Source of the DNA: Gammaproteobacteria bacterium
GTDB lineage: Bacteria; Pseudomonadota; Gammaproteobacteria; Pseudomonadales; Pseudomonadaceae
Assembly: GCA_012513235.1 (NCBI GenBank)
Contig: JAAZCO010000281.1
Span: 1 to 9,075 of the forward strand
Reading direction: 5' to 3'
DNA length: 9,075 nt
The notes under the pieces are model-generated. The model did not search any database and had not been told where the DNA came from. It saw nothing but the letters and a program-made list of their open reading frames with translations. Both the position numbers and the translations under genes were made by a program. Positions 1-5,178 of this stretch are shown here, piece after piece. Numbering within the stretch: position 1 is the stretch's first letter; each line of letters begins with the position of its first letter.

Positions 1-576
1 CTGGGTACGTATCGGGCGATACAATACATCCACTGGAAACGCCCGCCCAGCACTGTTGATAATCGGCACGTCACCGAGTATTTTGGCAATCGGTGCGGTA
101 TCCAGAGTCGCCGACATTACGAGGATGCGCAGATCATCACGCAAGGCTTGCTGCGATTCACGCGCCAAGATTAAACCTAAATCGGCGTGCAAAGAGCGCT
201 CATGAAACTCATCAAATAACACCGCAGCGTAGTCTTCCAGCATCGGATCGCTTTGAATCATGCGTGTGAGAATACCTTCGGTGACCACTTCAATCTGTGT
301 GCTATCCGAGATTTTACTGTCCAGCTTAGTGCGATAACCGATCGTTTGTCCGGCTTTTTCACCCAATTGTTTGGCCATAAAATTGGCGGCTGAGCGCGCG
401 GCGATACGCCGAGGCTCGAGCATCAGAATCTTACGTCCAGCACGCCAGTGCGCATCGAGTAAGGCCAGCGGCACACGTGTCGTTTTACCCGCCCCTGGGG
501 GCGCTTGCAGCAGAACTGTAGTGCTGTGCTCAAGGGTATCTTTAAGTTCAGGGAGAATTAAATCGATTGGGAGCAC
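1..576 (-). CDS. hrpB: ATP-dependent helicase HrpB, N-terminal part (gene runs off the window)
   Basis: The visible 192 residues are the first RecA-like domain of a DExH-box (superfamily 2) helicase of the HrpB type. Walker A is GAGKTT at residues 28-33, preceded by QAPP. The motif LEPRRIAARSAA (about 53-64) is motif Ia of the DEAH/HrpA/HrpB group. Motif II is DEFH at 122-125, followed by ERS, and motif III is SAT at 155-157. HrpB proteins are usually a little over 800 residues, so roughly three quarters of the gene lies beyond position 1. The start is GTG at 576-574. It is the only plausible initiation codon in frame before the PIDLILPEL segment, where HrpB proteins begin. The Shine-Dalgarno match is poor (AAGG about 12 bases upstream). 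The gene diverges from the BCCT transporter. The family is known as RNA-helicase-like, but its cellular role in most bacteria is not settled. The HrpB assignment is firm; the start is less so. Confidence 0.93.
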   Translation of the reverse strand, partial: MLPIDLILPELKDTLEHSTTVLLQAPPGAGKTTRVPLALLDAHWRAGRKILMLEPRRIAARSAANFMAKQLGEKAGQTIGYRTKLDSKISDSTQIEVVTEGILTRMIQSDPMLEDYAAVLFDEFHERSLHADLGLILARESQQALRDDLRILVMSATLDTAPIAKILGDVPIINSAGRAFPVDVLYRPIRTQ

Positions 577-727
577 TGTGGGTTTTGGCCTTAATGGAGA
601 TGCTGGTGAGGTCTTATAATACAGTGCTTAGCTCGCTAATAAAGCTCAGTAGCACGAACCATAATAAATAGAGTGGATAGGGTTTTATCAGGGTTTTTGC
701 ATCTATGTAGTGCGAGTTGGTTGTTAA

Positions 728-757
728 TTGACTGATCGGTCACCTTGCAATGAATAT
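728..757 (+). promoter_or_regulatory. Candidate sigma-70 promoter of the BCCT transporter
   Basis: TTGACT at 728-733 matches the -35 consensus at four of six positions, including the TTGAC core minus its end. An 18-bp spacer leads to GAATAT (752-757), which matches the -10 consensus at only three of six. The predicted transcript would start near 764, giving a leader of about 40 nt before the ATG at 806. The -35 box lies inside the near-palindrome TGACTGATCGGTCA. The match is moderate for the -35 and weak for the -10, so the call is tentative. Confidence 0.35.
729..742. promoter_or_regulatory. Near-palindromic operator-like site (TetR-family style)
   Basis: TGACTGATCGGTCA pairs at six of its seven symmetric positions; the only mismatch is T733/G738. 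The form TGACNGATCNGTCA resembles the operators of many TetR/AcrR-family repressors. BCCT genes are often controlled by a TetR-family regulator (BetI for choline systems), although the classic BetI site differs from this one. The site overlaps the candidate -35 box, a position that would fit repression. No regulator gene is present in the window. Confidence 0.4.
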
Positions 758-792
758 CTCAGTCCGTATCATAGACCGCCAATTTTCAAACC

Positions 793-805
793 TACGTTGG
801 ACGTA
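793..805 (+). other. Short hairpin directly before the transporter start codon
   Basis: TACGT (793-797) and ACGTA (801-805) can pair around the three-base loop TGG, ending one base before the ATG at 806. The only Shine-Dalgarno-like bases near this start (GGA, 799-801) lie in the loop and the adjoining stem base. A five-pair stem is weak, so any effect on translation is speculative. Confidence 0.25.
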
Positions 806-2380
806 ATGTCTCATTCCGCTAGTGCTTCTCAGTCCGCAGTACCTGACCCCGCTGTAAAAAAATCCTCGCACCGCTTCGGTGACCCTGTTGTTCTCACTTT
901 GACCATGGGCTTTATTGCTCTGTTTGTTGGGCTATCGTTTTACGATTCAGTCTGGCTCACCGCTTTTATTGGTGATGGCTTTGCCTGGACAGCTAAATAT
1001 CTGGGCTCGTTCTTCCAAATGTTATTGTTAGCTACGTTCTTTATTTCGATTGGCATTGCTCTGAGCCGTGCTGGGCAAGCCAAGATTGGTAACCTTGATA
1101 CGCCAGAAATCAGCACCTTCCGTTGGTTATCCATGGTGATGTGTACTTTGCTGGCCGGTGGCGGGGTGTTCTTTGCCGCAGGTGAACCGATTTATCACTT
1201 TGTAGTAACGCCACCTGCATTTAGCACAGAAGCCAGTACAGCCGCTGCTGTAGCTCCGGCGCTGGCGCAATCCTTTATGCACTGGGGCTTTTTAGCTTGG
1301 GCAGTATTAGGCTCCTTAACCGCAATTGTGATGGCACATGCCCATTACCATCTCGGTAAGCCACTGCAGCCGCGAACCTTACTTTATCCGGTGTTTGGTG
1401 AATGGATCCTGACCAGCTGGGTCGGTGGCGTTGTCGATGCTTTATGTGTGATTGCCATTGTGGCTGGTACTGTGGGCCCGATTGGTTTTCTGGCGACGCA
1501 GATGAGCTACGGCCTGCAAGTGCTGTTTGGTTTTAGCAATGGCTTTGCCACGCAACTGTTTATTCTGATGTTACTGGCGGCGGTCTATATCATCTCGGCG
1601 ATGAGTGGTATTCATAAAGGCATTCAGATCCTGAGTCGCTTTAACGTGATTCTGGCGCTGGCGATTGGTGCCGCTATTTTCATTTTTGGCCCGACGCTAT
1701 TTTTGACCAACGTCTATTTGCAATCAATGGGCGAATATATGACCTCGTTCTTCGCTATGGCAACCATGACCAGTGAGACCGCACCTGAGTGGTGGTTGCA
1801 ATGGTGGACGGTGTTCTTCTTTGCTTGGTTTATTGGTTATGCACCTTTGATGGCGATTTTTGTCGCACGCATCTCGCGTGGTCGTACTATTCGTCAGATG
1901 GTAATAGCCGTCGCGGTACTAGCGCCGATTGCCACCACGATTTGGTTTACGCTGCTGGGTGGTTCAGGCATCTATTACCAGCTGACAGGTGCTGTCGAGT
2001 TGGTCGATGCACTGGAGAACTTTTCCTTTGATGTGGCCACGCTGACCATTGCACAAGCCTTACCAGGTGGTATTTGGATGGCCGGTGCGATTTTGTTACT
2101 GACGACTATTTTCGTTGCCACCACCGGTGATTCCATGAGTTATGCCATTGCCGTAGTGGGCGCAGGTCACGATGAGCCACATGCCTTGATTCGTGCGTTC
2201 TGGGGTGCTGCGATGGCAGTGATGGCTGGCATCTTGCTGTACTTAGGTGAAGGCCAGATTGGCGTGCTGCAGCAGTTTATTGTGCTGACGGCGATTCCGG
2301 TGTCGGTGATTATTTTGCCGTCTTTGTGGACTGGTCCACAAGCAGCGATGGCCATGGCACGTGAGCAGAAACTGTTGTAA
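806..2380 (+). CDS. BCCT-family (betaine/carnitine/choline-type) transporter
   Basis: This 524-residue polytopic inner-membrane protein belongs to the BCCT family, which imports quaternary ammonium compounds and related solutes, usually with Na+ or H+. The family signature in TM8 is clear: W341, then APLMAIFVARISRGRT (346-361). TM3 carries AGGGVFFAAGEP (117-128) and TM4 carries HWGFLAWA (159-166). VDALCVIAIVAGTVGPIG (210-227) corresponds to TM5. TTGDSMSY (439-446) corresponds to the usual SADS region. About 12 hydrophobic segments follow a cytoplasmic N-terminus of about 25 residues, and the C-tail is short, with no long osmosensory extension like that of BetP. The Tyr that follows the second TM4 Trp in BetP is Leu168 here, and two of the TM8 Trp are Phe342 and Tyr345, so the substrate cannot be named. 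I prefer ATG 806 over TTG 728 because the extension is hydrophilic, lacks a ribosome site and covers promoter-like sequence. A terminator follows the stop. Confidence 0.9.
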   Translation: MSHSASASQSAVPDPAVKKSSHRFGDPVVLTLTMGFIALFVGLSFYDSVWLTAFIGDGFAWTAKYLGSFFQMLLLATFFISIGIALSRAGQAKIGNLDTPEISTFRWLSMVMCTLLAGGGVFFAAGEPIYHFVVTPPAFSTEASTAAAVAPALAQSFMHWGFLAWAVLGSLTAIVMAHAHYHLGKPLQPRTLLYPVFGEWILTSWVGGVVDALCVIAIVAGTVGPIGFLATQMSYGLQVLFGFSNGFATQLFILMLLAAVYIISAMSGIHKGIQILSRFNVILALAIGAAIFIFGPTLFLTNVYLQSMGEYMTSFFAMATMTSETAPEWWLQWWTVFFFAWFIGYAPLMAIFVARISRGRTIRQMVIAVAVLAPIATTIWFTLLGGSGIYYQLTGAVELVDALENFSFDVATLTIAQALPGGIWMAGAILLLTTIFVATTGDSMSYAIAVVGAGHDEPHALIRAFWGAAMAVMAGILLYLGEGQIGVLQQFIVLTAIPVSVIILPSLWTGPQAAMAMAREQKLL

Positions 2381-2415
2381 TTGCTCTAGTGTAAAGCATG
2401 CGTGATAGCGCAATA

Positions 2416-2452
2416 AAAACGCCCCAGCAGATCAGTTCTGTTGGGGCGTTTT
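2416..2452. terminator. Bidirectional intrinsic terminator between the transporter and the GST gene
   Basis: A 15-bp stem (2416-2430 with 2438-2452, one G-U pair) encloses the 7-base loop ATCAGTT. The stem base is A/T-rich, so a run of four T follows the hairpin on the plus strand and five T follow on the minus strand. It lies 35 bp past the transporter stop and about 50 bp past the convergent GST stop, and can end both transcripts. Confidence 0.9.
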
Positions 2453-2500
2453 GCGTTGAGTGTGCTGCCAGAATTGTGCTGCTTTACTTTGGCGTTGCTG

Positions 2501-3124
2501 TTATGCGCTGGCTTCGATCTGCATGGCTTTTTGATAGCTGGCAAGGCTTTCTAGATGATCAAGATAGCTTTTAATATGCGGATATTTGCTGGCGCATTTC
2601 AGCATGTTGAGTGCGCTTTGTATAACAAACGCCAGCATAAAATCTGCACCACTTAGGCGTTCTTCGATTAAGAATGTCTTGCCGTTGAGGTGGTTATTTA
2701 AATATGTAAAAACCTTGTTAAATTCCGCTTCAGCATAGTGATCAAGGAATTTTAGTGTGGTGCCAGACCGCGTTTCATACTGATTAAACACCTTTAATAA
2801 TAGCGGCAGCATGGCTGAGCTTTCGGCAAAGTGTAGCCATTGTAAGTAATCACTGTAGTGCTCTGAACTCTCATCTGGAGCTAAGTGCGGTGCGAATTTT
2901 TTAATCAGTAACTCGACGATCGCACCAGACTCAGCAATAACCTTGCCGTCTAATTCAATCACTGGAGACTTGCCCAACGGGTGAATGGATTTGAGTGATT
3001 GCGGCGCTAGATGGGTTTTGGCATCACGTTGATAACTGATCAGTTCATAAGGCTGGCCGATTTCTTCCAGTAACCAAAGGATGCGGATTGAGCGTGAAGC
3101 CTGCAGGTGATGAAGTTTGATCAT
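2501..3124 (-). CDS. Glutathione S-transferase family protein
   Basis: This is a 207-residue cytosolic GST, a normal length for the family. The N-terminal thioredoxin-like domain begins with HHLQASRSIRILWLLEE (5-21), where Ser10 or Ser12 is the likely residue activating the glutathione thiol. HPLGKSPVIE (47-56) contains the cis-proline (Pro53) that contacts the glutathione backbone. AESG (63-66) supplies the Glu-Ser pair that binds the gamma-glutamyl group. The helical C-terminal domain contains SGAD (157-160), the N-capping box and buried Asp typical of GSTs. The start ATG at 3124 is well supported by AGGAAG about eight bases upstream. Proteins of this kind conjugate glutathione to electrophiles or reduce peroxides; the substrate cannot be inferred. 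It is divergent from the EEP-fold gene and convergent with the transporter, sharing its terminator. Confidence 0.92.
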   Translation of the reverse strand: MIKLHHLQASRSIRILWLLEEIGQPYELISYQRDAKTHLAPQSLKSIHPLGKSPVIELDGKVIAESGAIVELLIKKFAPHLAPDESSEHYSDYLQWLHFAESSAMLPLLLKVFNQYETRSGTTLKFLDHYAEAEFNKVFTYLNNHLNGKTFLIEERLSGADFMLAFVIQSALNMLKCASKYPHIKSYLDHLESLASYQKAMQIEASA

Positions 3125-3181
3125 GATGGTGACTTCCTTTAGGGCGATGATGCACCGTTATTGTGTTGATGCGCATGGCTG

Positions 3182-3210
3182 ACTGTAGTGATTGCAGGCG
3201 TATCGTGCAA
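3182..3210 (-). promoter_or_regulatory. Candidate sigma-70 promoter of the GST gene
   Basis: Read on the minus strand, TTGCAC (3210-3205) is followed after exactly 17 bp by TACAGT (3187-3182). The hexamers match consensus at three and four of six positions. Transcription would begin near 3175, giving a leader of about 50 nt that contains the AGGAAG ribosome site. A perfect 10-bp palindrome lies directly upstream of the -35 box. Confidence 0.4.
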
Positions 3211-3220
3211 TGCGTACGCA
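3211..3220. promoter_or_regulatory. Perfect 10-bp palindrome TGCGTACGCA in the divergent GST/EEP region
   Basis: TGCGTACGCA is identical to its reverse complement. It lies directly upstream of the candidate -35 box of the GST gene and about 15 bp upstream of the candidate -35 box of the plus-strand gene. A dimeric regulator bound here could touch both promoters. An 8-bp palindrome, ATGCGCAT, is found nearby (about 3170-3177). A site of this length can occur by chance, so the regulatory role is only a suggestion. Confidence 0.3.
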
Positions 3221-3235
3221 GCTTAATGATGACGA

Positions 3236-3264
3236 TTGTAAACAACAGTAAAGCTGAGTATAAA
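3236..3264 (+). promoter_or_regulatory. Candidate sigma-70 promoter of the EEP-fold gene
   Basis: TTGTAA (3236-3241) and TATAAA (3259-3264) are separated by exactly 17 bp. They match the consensus hexamers at four and five of six positions, the best promoter match in the window. The expected start of transcription is near 3271. That is after the AAGGA at 3266-3270, so this Shine-Dalgarno-like element would be lost from the message made by this promoter. Confidence 0.55.
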
Positions 3265-3282
3265 CAAGGATATGGTTTTTAT

Positions 3283-4416
3283 ATGTGCAGCGCTGTACGG
3301 TCCGCGAAGCCGCATGTTAAGCACTCTCTCATTGGAAATACACTATCAATGATATCCGCCTTTGCTACCTTATTATTAGTTATAGCGACTGTTGTGCCGC
3401 TGTCTAAAAATCCACACTGGATCGTGCGTGGCTTAGATTTTCCGCGACTGCAGATTGCTGTTTTAGCCTTTATATTACTGGTGTTTCATCTTGCAAATCT
3501 GACTCTGCAGCAGTCTTTGTCTGTGGTGTTGATAGTTGCAACTGCGTTGTGTTTGGCTTGGCAGTTGTGGTGGGTGGTGCCTTATACACGGCTGTGGCCA
3601 TGCGAAGTTCAGCGCAACACCAGTACAGACCCTGATCGGCAACTCAGTATCATTACCGCCAATGTGCTGAAAACCAATCGTAACAGCGACAAATTACTGG
3701 CTTTAGTTGATCAGTATCAGCCAGATATTTTGGTGACCTTGGAGTCTGATCAGTGGTGGCAGGATCAGTTGAATGTGCTAGAAGCGGCTATGCCTTATAG
3801 CGTGAAGTGTCCGTTGGATAACTTGTATGGCATGCATGTGTACTCACGCTTGCCTTTTAGTGATGAGTCGGTCGCTTATTTGGTGGAAGATGATATTCCA
3901 TCCATTCATTTTCAAGTGCAGTTGCGCTGTGATGTGACTGTGCAAATGTATTTTGTGCATCCTGCACCGCCCAGCCCTACTGAGAATACCGAGTCTGCCG
4001 AGCGTGATGCTGAGTTGATTACTATTGCCCGTAGTGTCGCTGAGACCCGTGGCCCTATTGTAGTGACCGGTGACCTGAATGATGTGGCATGGTCAGCGAC
4101 TACACGACTGTTTCGCAAAATCAGTGGATTGCTCGACCCACGGGTGGGGCGTGGTATGTTCAATACTTTTCATGTGAATGTGCCATTTTTGCGCTGGCCG
4201 CTGGATCATTTATTTCACAGTGCGCACTTTAGTGTGAAAAAAATCCAGCGTTTACCCTCGATAGGTTCAGATCACTTTTCGCTATTTAGTGTATTAGTGT
4301 ACGAGCCTGCGCAATGCGATGCTCAACAGGGGCTGACTGCCACTGCTCAAGAGCGTCAGCAGGCGCAAGAGATCTCTGCAGAAAAAGATGTAAGTAAAGA
4401 TGATGTGCCGTGTTAG
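3283..4416 (+). CDS. Membrane-anchored endonuclease/exonuclease/phosphatase (EEP) fold protein
   Basis: The 377-residue protein has three N-terminal hydrophobic segments (about 24-41, 56-74 and 79-100) and then a soluble EEP (DNase I/AP-endonuclease/sphingomyelinase-like) domain. The metal and catalytic residues of the family are visible: Asn127 in ITANVLK, Glu154 in TLESD, YS at 188-189, HPAPP (226-230), Asp264 and Asn266 in GDLND (263-267), Asp308-His309, and Asp330-His331 in GSDH. The segment RGLDFPRLQ (49-57) between TM1 and TM2 is like that of other proteobacterial membrane EEP proteins. A hydrophilic, Gln/Glu/Lys-rich tail (about 343-377) follows the domain. With three segments and a basic N-terminus, the domain would lie on the periplasmic side; this is an inference. 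The substrate could be nucleic acid, phosphoinositide-like lipid or another phosphodiester, and cannot be told from sequence. The start is uncertain: ATG 3283 (AAGGA 12 bases upstream), ATG 3226/3229 or ATG 3349 are all in frame. Confidence 0.83.
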   Translation: MCSAVRSAKPHVKHSLIGNTLSMISAFATLLLVIATVVPLSKNPHWIVRGLDFPRLQIAVLAFILLVFHLANLTLQQSLSVVLIVATALCLAWQLWWVVPYTRLWPCEVQRNTSTDPDRQLSIITANVLKTNRNSDKLLALVDQYQPDILVTLESDQWWQDQLNVLEAAMPYSVKCPLDNLYGMHVYSRLPFSDESVAYLVEDDIPSIHFQVQLRCDVTVQMYFVHPAPPSPTENTESAERDAELITIARSVAETRGPIVVTGDLNDVAWSATTRLFRKISGLLDPRVGRGMFNTFHVNVPFLRWPLDHLFHSAHFSVKKIQRLPSIGSDHFSLFSVLVYEPAQCDAQQGLTATAQERQQAQEISAEKDVSKDDVPC

Positions 4417-4460
4417 ATTGCCGATAGATGCTGCTGCATCAGCTATTGCGTACAATTATT

Positions 4461-4517
4461 TTAGGCTGGGTTAGGTTTGCTGCAAGATGCTTAAGCTAAA
4501 TGTGAGCAATTTAAGCT
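4461..4517 (+). repeat. Phased short direct repeats TTARGYT upstream of the small membrane gene
   Basis: TTAGGCT (4461), TTAGGTT (4471), TTAAGCT (4491) and TTAAGCT (4511) start at intervals of 10, 20 and 20 bp. They therefore fall on the same face of the helix. They occupy the otherwise unexplained space between the EEP gene and the small membrane-protein gene and lie upstream of its candidate promoter. Four short degenerate copies may be coincidence. Confidence 0.3.
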
Positions 4518-4545
4518 GAACCAAAGGGCAGTATCAGGCTCAATA
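4518..4545 (+). promoter_or_regulatory. Candidate extracytoplasmic-stress (AlgU/sigma-E-like) promoter of the small membrane gene
   Basis: GAACCA (4518-4523) carries the GAAC core of AlgU/sigma-E -35 elements, and TCAATA (4540-4545) carries the TC core of their -10 elements. The spacer is 16 bp, as expected for that class. The predicted start near 4552 gives a leader of about 35 nt containing a strong ribosome site. The outer positions are imperfect, and no good sigma-70 pair is seen at the same place. Confidence 0.35.
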
Positions 4546-4587
4546 ATATTGCTAGTGTCACTCAAACAATAATGAAGGATACGAATT

Positions 4588-4737
4588 ATGCTATATACAA
4601 TTGCAATGATACTGATCGTCTTGTGGATTCTTGGTCTGGTTTCATCAGTCACCATTGGCGGCTTTATTCACCTGTTATTAGTGATTGCTGTAGTGATAGT
4701 GTTACTGCGTGTGATCAGCGGTCGAAAACCCTTGTAG
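4588..4737 (+). CDS. Small membrane protein, lmo0937 family (DUF5670-like)
   Basis: This 49-residue protein starts MLYTIAMILIVLWILGLVSS, continues VTIGGFIHLLLVIAVVIVLL and ends RVISGRKPL. It is almost wholly two hydrophobic segments (about 3-20 and 28-40) joined by a Gly-rich turn (TIGGF, 22-26), with a basic tail. The pattern MLYTI, ILGLV, GGFIHLLLVIA, then R-I-GRKP, is what I know as the lmo0937-type family, found widely in bacteria and annotated only as a small membrane protein. The gene has one of the best ribosome sites in the window: GAAGGA at 4574-4579, eight bases before the ATG. A different reading frame over the same DNA gives a longer but non-hydrophobic product that I reject. A terminator follows 40 bp downstream, so it appears to be a single-gene unit. 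A possible stress promoter lies upstream. Its function is unknown. Confidence 0.85.
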   Translation: MLYTIAMILIVLWILGLVSSVTIGGFIHLLLVIAVVIVLLRVISGRKPL

Positions 4738-4751
4738 CCAAGTCAGCTAGC

Positions 4752-4773
4752 AAGCCTATTTAGAAACAGGCTT
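4752..4773. other. Small hairpin ahead of the bidirectional terminator
   Basis: AAGCCT (4752-4757) pairs with AGGCTT (4768-4773) around a 10-base loop, just before the main terminator. It has no T run of its own. It may protect the 3' end of the short message or be incidental. Confidence 0.3.
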
Positions 4774-4777
4774 CACT

Positions 4778-4805
4778 AAAACCCCAACATCACCGTTGGG
4801 GTTTT
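4778..4805. terminator. Bidirectional intrinsic terminator between the small membrane gene and glpE
   Basis: A perfect 11-bp stem (4778-4788 with 4795-4805) encloses the loop ATCACC. Five T follow the GC core on the plus strand and four T follow on the minus strand. It lies 40 bp after the plus-strand small gene and 22 bp after the glpE stop, so it can end both that transcript and the long minus-strand gene cluster. Confidence 0.9.
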
Positions 4806-4827
4806 TGCTTTGTAGCAGGCGCTTGAG

Positions 4828-5154
4828 TTATTCAGCGCTGCGCTCAACCAACTCTGGTAGCGCGTGACGCCACTCTTCAAAGCCACCATCCATGCTGTAC
4901 AGATCGCTAAAGTCTTGACTGTGAAGGTAGGCTGCAGCACTTTGGCTGGAATGACCGTGATAGCAGACGACAATGGTCGGAGCATCTAAATCGGCTTGGG
5001 CAATAAATTGCGCCAATGAATGATTATCTAAGTGAATAGCTCCGACAGGGTGTCCACTGGCAAAGCTTTCTGGATCGCGAATATCGACCATCACCGCGCC
5101 ATCGGCACACAGGTTTTTGGCTTGTTCAACACTGATACGTTTAAAAGCGTCCAT
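4828..5154 (-). CDS. glpE: Thiosulfate sulfurtransferase GlpE (single-domain rhodanese)
   Basis: The 108 residues equal the length of E. coli GlpE. The protein is one rhodanese domain that moves sulfane sulfur from thiosulfate to cyanide or other thiol acceptors in the cytoplasm. The active-site loop is CYHGHSS, with the persulfide-carrying Cys64, close to the CYHGNSS of E. coli. Other rhodanese marks are VDIRDPESFASGHPVGAIHL (23-42), the conserved Asp-Arg region and the G-H-x-x-G-A-I-H motif, and MDGGFEEW near the C-terminus. The start ATG has AGGA a few bases upstream. It lies 24 bp after apaH on the same strand, the order seen in Pseudomonas, and not the glpEGR order of enterics, so it is unlikely to be tied to glycerol metabolism here. 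It is the last gene of the minus-strand cluster. Confidence 0.94.
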   Translation of the reverse strand: MDAFKRISVEQAKNLCADGAVMVDIRDPESFASGHPVGAIHLDNHSLAQFIAQADLDAPTIVVCYHGHSSQSAAAYLHSQDFSDLYSMDGGFEEWRHALPELVERSAE

Positions 5155-5178
5155 AAGGTCCTCGCTGAATATGAAAAT

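Larger units (their letters stand above)
577..805. other. Divergent hrpB / BCCT-transporter intergenic region
   Basis: This 229-bp stretch separates two divergent genes and should hold both promoters. It is AT-rich. A perfect TATAAT lies at 615-620 on the plus strand. Because the core TATTATAAGA also reads well on the minus strand, it could serve hrpB, but neither orientation has a convincing -35 hexamer at 16-18 bp. A 14-bp near-palindrome (729-742) and a -35-like TTGACT (728-733) lie nearer the transporter. A short hairpin (793-805) abuts the transporter ATG. No coding signal is seen apart from an in-frame upstream extension of the transporter to a TTG at 728, which I do not accept. Confidence 0.5.

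Noticed and set aside
371..619. Plus-strand open frame opposite the start of hrpB
   Set aside because: It lies antisense to conserved helicase motifs, and its product is low-complexity Arg/Ser-rich with no family features.
728..805. N-terminal extension of the BCCT transporter from TTG 728
   Set aside because: There is no ribosome site, the extension is hydrophilic and unlike the family, and the DNA carries promoter- and operator-like sequence.
4427..4440. Hairpin GATGC-TGCT-GCATC after the EEP gene as a terminator
   Set aside because: It has only five pairs and no T run. I see no convincing intrinsic terminator for that gene.
4451..4456. TACAAT as a sigma-70 -10 box for the small membrane gene
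   Set aside because: No -35 hexamer lies at 16-18 bp, there is no TGN extension, and the leader would be over 120 nt.
4572..4763. 63-residue plus-strand frame beginning at 4572
   Set aside because: It overlaps the lmo0937-type gene in another frame. Its start falls on the ribosome site of the real gene and its product has no coherent features.
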